Below, piece after piece: positions 8,369 through 22,073 of a stretch of 64,000 bases of DNA. Below the pieces are notes generated by a model. That model had not been told where the DNA came from. It did not search any database and worked only from the letters and a program-made list of their open reading frames with translations. How positions within the stretch are numbered: position 1 is the first letter of the stretch; each line of letters begins with the position of its first letter. The stretch comes from an uncultured Holophagaceae bacterium (GTDB taxonomy: Bacteria > Acidobacteriota > Holophagae > Holophagales > Holophagaceae). The stretch spans positions 186,001 through 250,000 of the forward strand of contig CAIZZF010000008.1 in NCBI GenBank assembly GCA_903937385.1, in the 5' to 3' direction. The position numbers were made by a program, and so were the translations under genes.

Positions 8369-9622
8369 TCAGGAAGGGTCATGCGCCTGGCTTTGCAATC
8401 TTCCCGCCAGTTCCGGCATGATCTCCCAGGCGATCTCCCGAAGCACCTGATCCCCCAGGCGGGCCACCACCGCCTTGGCCAGCGCGTCCATCAGCGAGGG
8501 ATCGGACTGCAGTGCCTGCAGAAAAGCCTGAACCAGCTCGGGGGATACCGCCGGGACCGGACTGGGGGCGGCAGCAGCCTGCCCCTCTGCGTCAGGCAGA
8601 ATGTCTGCAAGGGGCGCCGGCTCAGATCCGGGTTCGGCCTGCTCGGGCACCACCGGCTCGCCCAGGTCGGCCGCCAGGCTGTCGCCGAGGCCCTCGGGCA
8701 GGGACCAGTCCGCGGGCAGGCTGTCCAGGACGTCCAGGTCCGGGAAGGCGGTGAAGGACTCCTCCAGGGAGTCCTCGGCCGCCTCCGGCAACGGGGCTGC
8801 TTCGGAGACAGGCTCCGGAGCAGGCTCCAGCTCGGGCGCGAGCCCTTCGTCGGCCATGGGCCCAAGCTCCAGATCCAGCTTCAGCTCGGGTTCAGGCTCG
8901 GGTTCAGGCTCAGGTTCCAGCTCAGGTTCGGGCTCAGGTTCGGGCTCAGGCTCTCCGAGGAACGCCTCCGAGAGGTCCTGCAGGCTCTCCAGATCCAGTT
9001 CCTCCAGCTCCAGGTGGACTTCCGAGGCGGAGGTGGGATAGGTGGCCACCTCCTCCGGCACTTCGGGCACGGTGACGATCGGGGCCTCTTCAGGCCACAG
9101 ATCCTCCGCAGTGAGGATCAGGAGATCGTCCTCTATCGGGGACTCGGTCAGGGCCTCGGACCGGAACTCGGGCAGGGGGATCTCGGCCCGGCTGAGGAGG
9201 TCCCGGGCGGGTGTCGCGGGCATGGTGCTGAAGGGCGAGGGCGGGGGAATCACCGGGGTGGCCAGCAGGGCCTTCACCCGGTCGCCGAGCTCTCGCAGCT
9301 CAATGGGTTTCTTGAGGAAGCCCTGGATCGGAGCCTTGGCCAGCTTGGCCGGATCCACCGGATCCAGCACCCCAGCCATCAGGGCGATGGGCATGAGCGC
9401 CGTCTCTTCCATGGCCCGCAGGCGCTGGAGCAGGGTCCAGCCATCCATGCCCGGCATGGCCGTGTCCACCAGGGCCACATCGAACCGCTCGCCCCGCGCG
9501 ATGCGGTCCAGGGCCTCCGCTGCCGAATCCACACACACCAGCTCGATGTCCGTAGGCGCGAGCAGGGACTCCGCGATGCGGTGGATGCTGGGATTGTCGT
9601 CCACGAGGAGGAGACGGGACAT
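8369..9622 (-). CDS. Response regulator with acidic Glu-Pro repeat tail
   Basis: A 417-residue protein. Residues 1-120 are a receiver domain with acidic pocket Asp8/Asp9, phospho-acceptor Asp53 ([12 protein letters not shown]) and conserved Lys in FLKKP. No DNA-binding or enzymatic output domain follows. Instead there is a long, very acidic, Pro/Ala-rich tail containing an uninterrupted Glu-Pro/Glu-Leu repeat encoded at 8882-8955, and a final helical stretch ending [18 protein letters not shown]. The start at 9622 (MSRLLLVDD) is preferred over an in-frame ATG at 9664 because the receiver strand begins there. It probably works through protein-protein contacts, as in chemotaxis or gliding-motility regulators. 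It precedes the hypothetical gene at 7703-8344. Confidence 0.85.
   Translation of the reverse strand: MSRLLLVDDNPSIHRIAESLLAPTDIELVCVDSAAEALDRIARGERFDVALVDTAMPGMDGWTLLQRLRAMEETALMPIALMAGVLDPVDPAKLAKAPIQGFLKKPIELRELGDRVKALLATPVIPPPSPFSTMPATPARDLLSRAEIPLPEFRSEALTESPIEDDLLILTAEDLWPEEAPIVTVPEVPEEVATYPTSASEVHLELEELDLESLQDLSEAFLGEPEPEPEPEPELEPEPEPEPEPELKLDLELGPMADEGLAPELEPAPEPVSEAAPLPEAAEDSLEESFTAFPDLDVLDSLPADWSLPEGLGDSLAADLGEPVVPEQAEPGSEPAPLADILPDAEGQAAAAPSPVPAVSPELVQAFLQALQSDPSLMDALAKAVVARLGDQVLREIAWEIMPELAGRLQSQAHDPS
8882..8955. repeat. Coding Glu-Pro microrepeat
   Basis: Six-base units related to GAGCCT/GAACCC, read on the minus strand, encode the [14 protein letters not shown] tract of the response regulator tail. 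Such tandem hexamers can change length by slippage without breaking the frame. Confidence 0.7.
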
Positions 9623-9700
9623 GCGGGTACCTCGGGAAGCCAGGAGGAAGAAAGAGTGCTGCACAACGCTACCAGAAATATCTATTTCCTAAGTAATCCT

Positions 9701-11041
9701 TCAGTGCAGCAGCTTCCGGAGGATCCTCAGGCGTTCCACTTCCACGAGCCGGACCAGCAGGACCCGGTCCCCCACCCAGATCCAGGCAACCCCCAGGGGC
9801 TCCCGCAGGGCCACCTCCGGGCCCTTCGGCAGCCACCCCTTCACGGAAGCGCGCAGGCCCAGGGCGGCGCGCCACTCGGGGCGGTAGGACAGGGCGAGTG
9901 CCTGCCGCTGGCGCTCCGGAGGCAGGGCGCTCTCGTTCCACCGCTGGTCCCAGGCATCGAAGGCGGCGTTCTCCCGCCAGACCCAGGCCGCGTCCCAGGC
10001 GGGCCAGGGCGGGGCGTCAGCCCCCACCGGCGTCCAGGTCGCCCGGTCCGGGGGGCTGGTCTTGCGGAGCATCCCGTCCTGGGGGAGCGGCTCTGCCAGG
10101 CCCATCCGCTCGGGAGGATGGGCCGTGAGCAGGCCTATCCCCGCGGCCTGACGGACCCACTGGCCAGCCTCCAGCGACCAGGCGGTCCAGCCCTGCAGGC
10201 CGCCATGCCAGAGGCGGTCGCCCCGGGGAAACCAGAGCCGGTCGCCGGGGTGCCAGGAGATCTCAAGGCGTGCCCCCGGCAGGTCCTGGCCATCCTCCGA
10301 CAAGGCGGCCTCCTTGGTGGCCAGCCCCCGGGGCGCGGCCGGCAGCCCCGGCTCGTTCCAGGCGGCCAGGGTAGCTTCGGCGGGTTCACCCTCCAGGGGC
10401 AGCTGGCTCAGCAGTAGGCGGGTGTCCGCCTTGCCCTCGCCCGCCTCGAAGAAGCCCAGGAGGACCGCCCGGCCGTCCCAGCTGAAGCGGCTCCAGGGGC
10501 CGGACTGGGTGGACCAGAGCACCCGGCCCTCCGGCACCTCCAGGAGGCGGGTCTCGAAGCGACCGGGGCCCATCAGCAGTGTCACCAGGAGGCGGCTGCC
10601 CTTGCCTGGGGAGAGCCGCGCGGAGCAGAGCGGCGCGTCGAAGCGGTAGTGCCGCCACTCCAGCCCCCGCCAGAGCACCACCTCGCTGTGGCCCCGGGGG
10701 CCATTGAGGGCCAGCCCCTGGTCTGCCAGGTAGGGTGAGGCCGGCTCCCAGGGCGTGCCGAAGCCGCCTTCAAAGGGCCAGGCCTCCTGCTGATCCGGGT
10801 CCTGCGCGTCCTGGAACCGCGGGGACCAGCCCTCCTCCATGCGGAGCTCGGCCAGGGACTCAAAGCCGCCCAGGCTCATGACCGCCGGTGCGGTCTCGGC
10901 TCCCACGCCCCCGGCGCTGACCGGACGCGGCGCCTGCACCACCGCGAAGAGCAGCAGCATGGCGGCGATGAAAAGAGAGGCGATGATGTAGCGTTGGGGA
11001 ATCACGGGGCGCCCGGGACGGTTGGTTCCATGATGCCCCAT
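9701..11041 (-). CDS. Hypothetical membrane-anchored protein
   Basis: A protein of up to 446 residues with one membrane segment near the N-terminus (IIASLFIAAMLLLFAVVQA) and a long Trp/Pro/Gly-rich, probably beta-rich extracytoplasmic part (repeated short strands such as HSEVVLWRGLEWRHYRF and GSRLLVTLLMG). No family is recognised. The ATG at 11041 leaves only 23 bp to the divergent CYTH gene; a GTG at 11005 just before the membrane segment is an alternative start with more promoter space. The sequence composition matches its neighbours. It ends 78 bp upstream of the response regulator gene on the same strand. Confidence 0.65.
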   Translation of the reverse strand: MGHHGTNRPGRPVIPQRYIIASLFIAAMLLLFAVVQAPRPVSAGGVGAETAPAVMSLGGFESLAELRMEEGWSPRFQDAQDPDQQEAWPFEGGFGTPWEPASPYLADQGLALNGPRGHSEVVLWRGLEWRHYRFDAPLCSARLSPGKGSRLLVTLLMGPGRFETRLLEVPEGRVLWSTQSGPWSRFSWDGRAVLLGFFEAGEGKADTRLLLSQLPLEGEPAEATLAAWNEPGLPAAPRGLATKEAALSEDGQDLPGARLEISWHPGDRLWFPRGDRLWHGGLQGWTAWSLEAGQWVRQAAGIGLLTAHPPERMGLAEPLPQDGMLRKTSPPDRATWTPVGADAPPWPAWDAAWVWRENAAFDAWDQRWNESALPPERQRQALALSYRPEWRAALGLRASVKGWLPKGPEVALREPLGVAWIWVGDRVLLVRLVEVERLRILRKLLH

Positions 11042-11064
11042 CCCATGCTGGAGGCCGGTTCCCG

Positions 11065-11610
11065 ATGAAGCAGAAATCCGCCCTGGAGACCGAGCTCAAG
11101 CTGCGCATCCCGGCCACGGCGCCCCTGGCTTCCCGGCTGGCCGCCGAGGGCTTTCGCGAGGTCTTCCCGGCCCAGCCGGAACAGAGCGTCCTCTGGGACC
11201 GCGAGGGCACCCTGCGCGCCCAGGGCTCGGCCCTGCGCACCCGGCGCTACGCAGGACAGAACCGCCTGACCTGGAAGGGGGCCAAGGTCCCCGATGCCCT
11301 GCTGAAGATCCGCCCGGAGCTGGAGACTGGCGTCGAGAGCAGCGAAGCCCTGGAGGCCATCCTCCGCGCCCTGGGCTTCGAGCCCGTCCTGCGCATGGAG
11401 AAGGTCCGCGCGGTCTGGGAGGGGGCGGGCCTGGAAGTCTGCCTGGATGAAGCGCCGTTCGGCTGCTTCGTGGAACTGGAGGGTGAGGCCGAGGCCATCC
11501 ATGCGGCCCTGGCGAGCCTGGGCCTCAGCCCGGCGTCCGCCGAGAACCGCAGCTATCCCGAGCTCTATGTCGCCCACGGCCTGGGTGGGGCGACTCCGGA
11601 GGCCCCGTGA
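11065..11610 (+). CDS. CYTH-domain protein (class IV adenylate cyclase / triphosphatase-like)
   Basis: A 181-residue CYTH (CyaB/thiamine triphosphatase) protein. The N-terminal ETELKLRI matches the ExExK signature that binds metal and triphosphate. Further along, ALRTRRY, NRLTWKGAK and the acidic strand FVELEGEAEAI supply the Arg/Lys and Glu residues that line the beta tunnel. Members act on nucleoside or inorganic triphosphates, or as class IV adenylate cyclases; the exact substrate cannot be told from sequence. Its stop overlaps the GTG of the next gene (GTGA), so the two are translationally coupled. Confidence 0.85.
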   Translation: MKQKSALETELKLRIPATAPLASRLAAEGFREVFPAQPEQSVLWDREGTLRAQGSALRTRRYAGQNRLTWKGAKVPDALLKIRPELETGVESSEALEAILRALGFEPVLRMEKVRAVWEGAGLEVCLDEAPFGCFVELEGEAEAIHAALASLGLSPASAENRSYPELYVAHGLGGATPEAP

Positions 11611-12041
11611 CCCGCGCCCCAGGCCTGCTGCCGGTCCTCGTGCCAGTCCTGCTTGCGGGCCTGCTCGCCTGCGGCTCCCGCTCGCCCGAGGCGCAGGTCC
11701 ACGCAGCCTTCGAAGCCTGCCGCGCCGCCGTGGAGGCGGGCGATGCCGCCGGGGCGACCGGGCCTTTGGACACCACCTTTCTCGGACCGGAGGGCATGAA
11801 CAAGGCCACGGCCCGTCTCTTCCTGGAGGGCACCCTCCGGCAGGAGCAGGTCGGCATCACGGTCCTGCATGACCAGATCCAGGTCCGGGGCAACGAGGCC
11901 GGACAGGATGTGGTCCTGCTCCTCACCTCCCGAGGTGGGGGCCTGCTCCCCCAGGAGGCCTCCCGCCGGGGCTTCCACCTGCGCTGGCGCCGGGTCTCGG
12001 GGAGCTGGCGCCTGCTGGAGCTGGAGGCGCAGCAGCAGTAG
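11607..12041 (+). CDS. Small lipoprotein, hypothetical
   Basis: A 144-residue predicted lipoprotein: basic start, hydrophobic stretch LLPVLVPVLLAGLLAC and a lipobox Cys at residue 22. The mature part begins with an amphipathic helix (EAQVHAAFEACRAAVEAGD) and continues with strands ending FHLRWRRVSGSWRLLEL, a pattern seen in NTF2/SnoaL-like or DUF4878-type lipoproteins. The start is a GTG overlapping the CYTH stop by 4 bp. It is convergent with the kinase gene, 8 bp between stops. Confidence 0.65.
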   Translation: MTRAPGLLPVLVPVLLAGLLACGSRSPEAQVHAAFEACRAAVEAGDAAGATGPLDTTFLGPEGMNKATARLFLEGTLRQEQVGITVLHDQIQVRGNEAGQDVVLLLTSRGGGLLPQEASRRGFHLRWRRVSGSWRLLELEAQQQ

Positions 12042-12049
12042 CAGTAGCT

Positions 12050-13318
12050 TCAGCTCTCGAAGTAGGCCATGAACTCGCCGTGGAGCTCCAGGGGCAGGCG
12101 GCACTGCGCCATCTCGTCCCGCACCATCTGCTCGCAGCGAGGCACCGCCCGCAGCTGCCCCGGTTGGATGCCGTGGTGGCGGCCATGGCGCAGGGCCTGC
12201 ATGAGGGCGTCCAGCCGCCCCAGGCGGTAGCAAGTGACCAGCAGCATGGCGCAGGTCCGGGCGCTGGTGGGATCGGTCTCCAGGGCGCGGAGCAGCTGGC
12301 GCCGGGTGGTCTCCAGGACATCCTGCCCGACTTCCGTCCGAGCGCGGGGGCCGCTGCCCGACTTGCCTGCCTCCACTCGGGCCGCGGGCCGCGGGCCGGA
12401 CGCGGTGCCGGTCCGAACCACCGGAGGCAGAGGCCGCTGGACCGGCGGGACCGGCCGGCCCGGGGTCAGCGGCGCCGCCTGGCCCTGGTTCCAGCGCCAG
12501 GCGGGATCCTTGGCCGCCCGAAGGTTGCCCGCCAGCTCTTCGGCGGACTGGAAGCGGCTGCCCGGATCCTTGGCCAGCGCCTGGTTGAGCAGGCTCTGGA
12601 CGTCCCGGCTGATGCCCTGGATGGCGGTGACGGGAAGGGGCGCCGGCTGCTCATGCAGCAACCGGTAGATCACGGAACCGGGACTCGGCCCATCGAAGGG
12701 CGGCACCCCGGCCAGGGCCTCGTAGAGGATCACGCCGATGGCGAACAGGTCGCTCCGTGCGTCCGGGCGGCCGCTCTGCAGGTATTCCGGGGCCATGTAG
12801 TTCACGGTGCCGAACACGGTGCCCTCGTCCGTGGTGTCCGAGTTGATGACCTTGGCCACCCCAAAATCCAGCAGCTTGGCCTGCAGGAGCTTGCCGTCCC
12901 ACACCACGCGGATGTTCGAGGGCTTGATGTCGCGGTGCAGGATCTGGTGCCGGTGCGCCACCGCGAGGCCATCGCAGATCTGGGCCAGCACCTCCAGGGT
13001 GTCCCGGGGCGACAGGGTCTCGGCCCGGATCAAGGTGGCCAGGTCCTCGCCCCGCACCAGCTCCATGGCCAGGTAGAGCACCCCCTGCTCCTCGCCCAGC
13101 TCGTGGACCGTCACGATGTTCGGATGGTTCAGCGCCCCGGCCGCACGGGCCTCCGTGGCGAAGCGCTCGCGGGCCTCGGGCCCCATCCCGGCGGAGGTGT
13201 GGATGACCTTGATGGCCACTTCCCGGCCGATGGTCGGATCCCAGCCCACATAGACCTCACCCATGCTCCCCTGGGCGAGGAGCCGGATGATTTCGAACTT
13301 GCCTAGGCGCGACAGCAC
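12050..13318 (-). CDS. Hanks-type serine/threonine protein kinase
   Basis: A 422-residue protein kinase. Residues 8-270 hold a full catalytic domain: glycine loop LAQGSMGEVY, ATP-binding Lys in VAIKVI, catalytic loop LHRDIKPSN, magnesium loop LDFGVAKV and MAPEYL of the activation segment. All residues needed for activity are present. A Pro/Arg-rich linker follows (about residues 285-340), then a helical C-terminal part (LLRALETDPTSARTCAMLL) that looks like one or two TPR-type helices. There is no membrane segment, unlike the PASTA-linked PknB type, so it is cytoplasmic. It starts at a GTG, 72 bp downstream of ligA on the same strand. Confidence 0.92.
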   Translation of the reverse strand: MLSRLGKFEIIRLLAQGSMGEVYVGWDPTIGREVAIKVIHTSAGMGPEARERFATEARAAGALNHPNIVTVHELGEEQGVLYLAMELVRGEDLATLIRAETLSPRDTLEVLAQICDGLAVAHRHQILHRDIKPSNIRVVWDGKLLQAKLLDFGVAKVINSDTTDEGTVFGTVNYMAPEYLQSGRPDARSDLFAIGVILYEALAGVPPFDGPSPGSVIYRLLHEQPAPLPVTAIQGISRDVQSLLNQALAKDPGSRFQSAEELAGNLRAAKDPAWRWNQGQAAPLTPGRPVPPVQRPLPPVVRTGTASGPRPAARVEAGKSGSGPRARTEVGQDVLETTRRQLLRALETDPTSARTCAMLLVTCYRLGRLDALMQALRHGRHHGIQPGQLRAVPRCEQMVRDEMAQCRLPLELHGEFMAYFES

Positions 13319-13390
13319 GGAAATATCCAGGGCGATGTCTCCCGATGATCCGCCGCGCCTCCAGCCCGAGTCCAGGGCTTTCTCGGGAGC

Positions 13391-18350
<4,960 letters not shown>

Positions 18351-18353
18351 GGC

Positions 18354-18842
18354 TCAGCGCCGGCCGGTGTCAGCGGGGGGGTGCAGCAGGCGCCAGCTCA
18401 ACCACCCCCAGAGAGGGAGGGTCAAGAGCGACCAGAGCCAGCCCCAGCCCCAGGGATGCGGACCCGCCGCGAGGCGCACGGCGCCATGCACCAGCAGCCC
18501 GTGCAGGACGCCCAGACCAGCCAGCCGGGCCAGCCAGCTCCGCAGGCCCTCCAGGGGCCAGCGTCCAGCCATCCAGCCCGCCAGCAGGACCACCGTGAGG
18601 TTCGCCCAGGCCGTGCCGCCCAGGTGCGGGTAGAGGCGCAGCGTGCCCTCCAGCACCCAGCCCGCCGCCACCGCCCACAGGGCCCCCGACAGGGCCGCCC
18701 CGGGCCGGGGGGCCAGGGCCAGCACCAGCAGGGCGTGCAGGATGGCCTGGATCACCGGGAAGGGCGCCGTCAGGGCGACCAGAGCCAGGGTGACCCCGCA
18801 GAACAGGTGCTGACGCAGGGAGGAGGGCGCGGGCAGCCTCAT
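18354..18842 (-). CDS. mreD: Rod-shape membrane protein MreD
   Basis: A 162-residue, very hydrophobic protein with five or six membrane segments (for example LVALTAPFPVIQAILHALLVLALAP and WANLTVVLLAGWMAG). Its sequence is poorly conserved, as usual for MreD. Identity rests on size, topology and position between mreC and mrdA. The ATG at 18842 overlaps the mreC stop as ATGA; a longer upstream reading frame is only the other frame of mreC. Confidence 0.88.
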   Translation of the reverse strand: MRLPAPSSLRQHLFCGVTLALVALTAPFPVIQAILHALLVLALAPRPGAALSGALWAVAAGWVLEGTLRLYPHLGGTAWANLTVVLLAGWMAGRWPLEGLRSWLARLAGLGVLHGLLVHGAVRLAAGPHPWGWGWLWSLLTLPLWGWLSWRLLHPPADTGRR

Positions 18843-19726
18843 GGCGTCCCCCGCTTCTTCGCAGGCTTCACGTCCGGCGCCAGGAGGGGGGGCTGGACCT
18901 CCACGGGCGGCTGGGGCGGCAGCAGCAGGACCGCGCTCACCCGATCCAGGGGGGCCGACAGGTTGAGGATCACCCGCAGCTCCAGGTCGCCCTGCGTGAC
19001 CTCGGCCACGTACCCCACCAGGAGTCCCCGGGGAAAGACGCGGTCCAGGCCGCTGGTCAGGACCGCCTCGCCCACCTGGACCACTTCCTGGTTGCTGACG
19101 TAGCGGATGAGGGCCCGACCGGAGCCCAGCCCCTGGAGGACTCCGGTGGCGCGGCTGCGCATGAGCATCACACCCACGGAAGCATTGGGGGCGTCCGCCG
19201 GCAGGATCTTCGACTGGGTGGCGCTGACAGACCAGAGCCGGCCCACGATGCCCTCGGGCACCAGCACGCCCTGGTCCTGCACCAGACCCCGGTCCAGTCC
19301 CTGGTCCAGGATCAGGCCGCCGAAGACTGCGGGCCGCGTGCTGAAGATCACCCGCGCGGCGCCCAGGTCCAGGGGGATGTGCTTCTTCAGGCCGAGCAGG
19401 CGCACGGCCTCGTCCGCCTCGGCCTGCCGCGGGGCTTCCCGGGTGGCCCGAAGCCGCACCTGTTCCAGCTCGGCCACCAGACGGGCCCGGTCGGCGCGCA
19501 GCTCCGTGAGCGACAGCGCCGCGTCCCGCTGGGCTAGGCGCCGCTCCGCCCACCGGGCGGCCAGCCCCTGGGAAGGCCGGGCCAAGGCCTCACTGGCGTG
19601 GCCCCAGCGCTGGCCAGAAGGCGGTCCCATCAGGACCCAGGTCCCGTGGCCCATCCAGAGGAGGACCAGGGCCAGGCGCTGCCATCCCGCGCGGCTCCAT
19701 CTCCACCTGGACGCGCGGAGGGCCAT
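18839..19726 (-). CDS. mreC: Rod-shape determining protein MreC
   Basis: A 295-residue bitopic protein with one N-terminal membrane segment (LALVLLWMGHGTWVLMG), a coiled coil at about residues 65-105 (ELRADRARLVAELEQVRL) and the periplasmic beta-barrel pair that links MreB to PBP2 and RodA. Typical MreC stretches are LDQGLDRGLVQDQGVLVPEGIVGRL, LTSGLDRVFPRGLLVGYV and the Pro-rich tail. It starts 8 bp after the mreB stop and its own stop overlaps mreD. Confidence 0.93.
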   Translation of the reverse strand: MALRASRWRWSRAGWQRLALVLLWMGHGTWVLMGPPSGQRWGHASEALARPSQGLAARWAERRLAQRDAALSLTELRADRARLVAELEQVRLRATREAPRQAEADEAVRLLGLKKHIPLDLGAARVIFSTRPAVFGGLILDQGLDRGLVQDQGVLVPEGIVGRLWSVSATQSKILPADAPNASVGVMLMRSRATGVLQGLGSGRALIRYVSNQEVVQVGEAVLTSGLDRVFPRGLLVGYVAEVTQGDLELRVILNLSAPLDRVSAVLLLPPQPPVEVQPPLLAPDVKPAKKRGTP

Positions 19727-19734
19727 AGGTACGC

Positions 19735-20778
19735 CTAGTCGAGAATCTGGATGCGACGAAGCAGCGGGATGTTCTCCAGCAGCAGGGCCGTGCCGCGCAC
19801 CACGGCGGTCTGGGGATCCTCCGCCCGGAACACCGGCAGGTGGGTCTCCTTGCGCAGCCGCTCATCCAGGCCCTGGATCAGGGAACCGCCGCCCGTCAGG
19901 CAGATGCCGCGGTCGATGAGGTCCGCTGCCAGCTGGGGCGGGGTCTCGTTCAGGGCCTTGCGGACCAGGTCCACGATGGCGTTGATGGGCTCAGCCAGGG
20001 CTTCGCGGATCTCGGCATCGTTCAGCGTGAGGGTCTTGGGCAGGCCCTCGAACTGGTCCCGGCCACTGACCTCCATGGTGCGGGCGCTCTCGGTGGGCCA
20101 GGCGGAACCCAGGGTCCACTTCACCTCTTCGGCGGAGGCCTCGGAGATGAGCACGTTGTACTTCTCGCGGATGTACTTGACCACCGCCTCGTCCATCTCG
20201 TCGCCGGCGATGAGGATGGAATCCGAAAAGACCTTGCCGTTGTAGCTGATCACGGCCACATCCGTGGTGCCGCCGCCGATGTCCACGATCATGCAGCCGC
20301 GCTTCTCGTTGATGGCGAGGCCCGCGCCGATGGCGGCCACCATGGTCTGGTCGACCAGGAAGACCTCCCCGGCCTTAGCGTCATAGCAGACCTGCTTCAC
20401 CGCGCGGCGGGCCACCTGATGGGCCCGGGGCGGCACGCTGACGACGATGCGGGTGCGGGCGATGCCGCGGCTGGGGCGTGCCCGGGCAATGAAGGCGGCC
20501 AGCATCTTCTCCGCGGCATCCACCTCGAAGATCATGCCGTCCTTCATGGGCCGGATGGTGCGGACGCCCTGGGGGGCCCGGCCCAGCAGCTGCTTGGCCT
20601 CATTGCCCACGGCCTCGACCTCATGGGTCAAGGTGTTCACCGCGACGATGGACGGTTCGTAGATGACAATGCGGCCTGCCTGCTTGGTATGGATCAGGGT
20701 CGAGGCCGTGCCCAGGTCAATGGCCAGGTCGGAATTGAACAAATTGGACCAGAACTGAGTCGAAAAAAGGCTGGCCAC
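19735..20778 (-). CDS. mreB: Rod-shape actin homologue MreB
   Basis: A 347-residue bacterial actin that forms membrane-associated filaments directing cell-wall synthesis. Recognisable parts are LAIDLGTASTLI (phosphate 1), MIVDIGGGTTDVAVI (phosphate 2), LIAGDEMDEAVVKYI and GICLTGGGSLIQGLDERL (adenosine motif). An amphipathic N-terminus (SLFSTQFWSNLF) should bind the inner membrane. The start is a GTG at 20778 with GGGAG upstream. It is the first gene of the six-gene shape operon; its promoter should lie in 20779-20850. Confidence 0.97.
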   Translation of the reverse strand: MASLFSTQFWSNLFNSDLAIDLGTASTLIHTKQAGRIVIYEPSIVAVNTLTHEVEAVGNEAKQLLGRAPQGVRTIRPMKDGMIFEVDAAEKMLAAFIARARPSRGIARTRIVVSVPPRAHQVARRAVKQVCYDAKAGEVFLVDQTMVAAIGAGLAINEKRGCMIVDIGGGTTDVAVISYNGKVFSDSILIAGDEMDEAVVKYIREKYNVLISEASAEEVKWTLGSAWPTESARTMEVSGRDQFEGLPKTLTLNDAEIREALAEPINAIVDLVRKALNETPPQLAADLIDRGICLTGGGSLIQGLDERLRKETHLPVFRAEDPQTAVVRGTALLLENIPLLRRIQILD

Positions 20779-20810
20779 AAGGGACTCCCACAGAGCCTTC
20801 TAGTGTCCCA

Positions 20811-20844
20811 CGAACAGCGGTCCCAAACCACTGCAAGCTGTTCG
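20811..20844. promoter_or_regulatory. Dyad upstream of mreB
   Basis: CGAACAGC (20811-20818) and GCTGTTCG (20837-20844) form a perfect 8-bp inverted repeat with an 18-bp spacer, between mreB and the duplicated glutaredoxin fragment. It may be an operator for mreB or a hairpin ending the fragment; no function is known. Confidence 0.35.
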
Positions 20845-20847
20845 CTA

Positions 20848-20958
20848 CGAGCATCAGGCGCGTGTCCGCGGCGGCGTCAGAGCGCGGCTGCCAGCAGCTC
20901 CTCGACCAGCAGATCCCCGCTCAGGCGCTGGGGCAACTCCTTGTGATAGCCGCGGACC
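20848..20958 (-). pseudogene. Duplicated 3' fragment of the glutaredoxin gene
   Basis: These 111 bp match 21072-21182 at all but two positions (109 of 111), with a constant offset of 224 bp. Read on the minus strand they encode the last residues of the glutaredoxin-like protein (VRGYHKELPQRL onward) and its TGA stop, plus the same 29 bp of downstream DNA. The first two thirds of the gene, including the CPDC active site, are missing, and 20959-21071 between the copies has no recognisable gene. This is a non-functional partial duplication. The near identity says it is recent or kept similar by gene conversion. Confidence 0.8.
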
Positions 20959-21071
20959 TCCCGACCATGTGGGTCGCGGAGCAGGCTGCGGGGCAGCCTG
21001 CGAAGCGGGGCCCCACAGGGAGGGAATCAGGCCCAGAAGGGAACGATCAACTCACCGGGCCCCCGCACCGG

Positions 21072-21182
21072 CGAGCATCAGGCGCGTGTCCGCGGCGGCG
21101 TCAGAGCGCGGCCGCCAGCAGCTCCTCGACCAGCAGATCCCCGCTCAGGCGCTGGGGCAACTCCTTGTGGTAGCCGCGGACC
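21072..21182 (-). repeat. Second copy of the 111-bp direct repeat (inside the intact gene)
   Basis: The parental copy of the repeat at 20848-20958, covering the 3' end of the intact glutaredoxin gene and 29 bp beyond its stop. The two differences are C to T in an Ala codon and G to A in a Tyr codon (TAC to TAT), both silent. Confidence 0.85.
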
Positions 21183-21394
21183 CAGCGCCCCCCATTCACC
21201 AGCACAAACGGAATGGCCCGCTTGCCGGTCTCGCGCTCCAGCCGCTCGGCGGCGCCCGGAACAGACTCGATGTCCACCTTGGTGTGAGGCACCCCGTACT
21301 CCGCCAGCCAGGACTCCAGGCGGCGGCAATCAGGGCACCAGGTGGCGCTGTAGACCGCCAGATCCAGGCCCGCGAGGTCGTCAATTCGGCTCAT
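21101..21394 (-). CDS. Glutaredoxin family protein
   Basis: A 97-residue thioredoxin-fold protein with redox-active CPDC at residues 20-23 (VYSATWCPDCRRLESWL) and the cis-proline strand RAIPFVLVNGG. Size and motifs fit glutaredoxin-like proteins of the NrdH/Grx type, which reduce disulfides or handle glutathione or mycothiol-type adducts; the CPDC rather than CPYC motif leaves the partner open. The ATG at 21394 has GAGAGGAAC upstream. It is divergent from the lipoprotein gene at 21450. Its 3' end is duplicated downstream. Confidence 0.85.
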   Translation of the reverse strand: MSRIDDLAGLDLAVYSATWCPDCRRLESWLAEYGVPHTKVDIESVPGAAERLERETGKRAIPFVLVNGGRWVRGYHKELPQRLSGDLLVEELLAAAL

Positions 21395-21449
21395 GGGTTC
21401 CTCTCGAATATGTCATTCTGGATCCTTTGATGCCTTTCGGGGAGACCCC

Positions 21450-22049
21450 ATGTCCAAGCTGACTTCCACCACCCTCCTGCTCGCCGGTTCGGCCCTCGTC
21501 CTGACCCTGGCCTGCAAGACCAGCCAGCCCGACACCAGCCGGGTCATCGCCAACATCGGGGGCGACAAGATCACCGAGGCGGAATTCCAGGAGGTGGTGC
21601 GGACCCTCTCGGCGGATCCCAAAGAGGCGCAGACCTTCCTGACCGATCCCGCCGCCCGGGATGAGCGGGCCCAGCTGGCCAGCCGCATCGCCATGAGCCG
21701 CGCCATCACCGCCTACGCCAAGCAGACGGGCCTGGACCAGGACCCCGCGGTCAAGCGCCAGATGGAGCAGCAGCAGGCCAACGTCTACTTCCAGGTCCTG
21801 GCCAAGAAGCGGTCCACCTCGGAGGCGCCCACCGATGAGCAGCTGCTCGCCTTCTACAAGGAACAGGTCGAGAAGATGAAGGCCCAGGGCCGCAGCCAGG
21901 GCATCCCCCCCTTCGAGGCGGTCAAGACCCAGGTGGCCGAGGGCTGGAAGCAGCAGCGGATCCAGGCCGTGAGCCTAGACATCCAGAAAGAGATCAAGGC
22001 CAAGGTGCCCGTCACCCTGGTGGACGACTACCGCCCCGCGGGCGAGTAA
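21450..22049 (+). CDS. Lipoprotein with SurA-like N-terminal domain
   Basis: A 199-residue predicted lipoprotein: signal LLLAGSALVLTLAC with the lipobox Cys at about residue 22. The mature part (VIANIGGDKITEAEFQEVVRTL, then a helical bundle ending KVPVTLVDDYRPAGE) matches the chaperone core of SurA/PrsA-type foldases, but the parvulin domain is absent. It may therefore act as a binding chaperone without isomerase activity. The ATG at 21450 follows GGGGAGA; an upstream in-frame ATG at 21393 would precede the signal peptide with unrelated residues. A strong hairpin lies just after the stop. Confidence 0.75.
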   Translation: MSKLTSTTLLLAGSALVLTLACKTSQPDTSRVIANIGGDKITEAEFQEVVRTLSADPKEAQTFLTDPAARDERAQLASRIAMSRAITAYAKQTGLDQDPAVKRQMEQQQANVYFQVLAKKRSTSEAPTDEQLLAFYKEQVEKMKAQGRSQGIPPFEAVKTQVAEGWKQQRIQAVSLDIQKEIKAKVPVTLVDDYRPAGE

Positions 22050-22073
22050 GGCACTCCACCCGCCAGAAATCCT

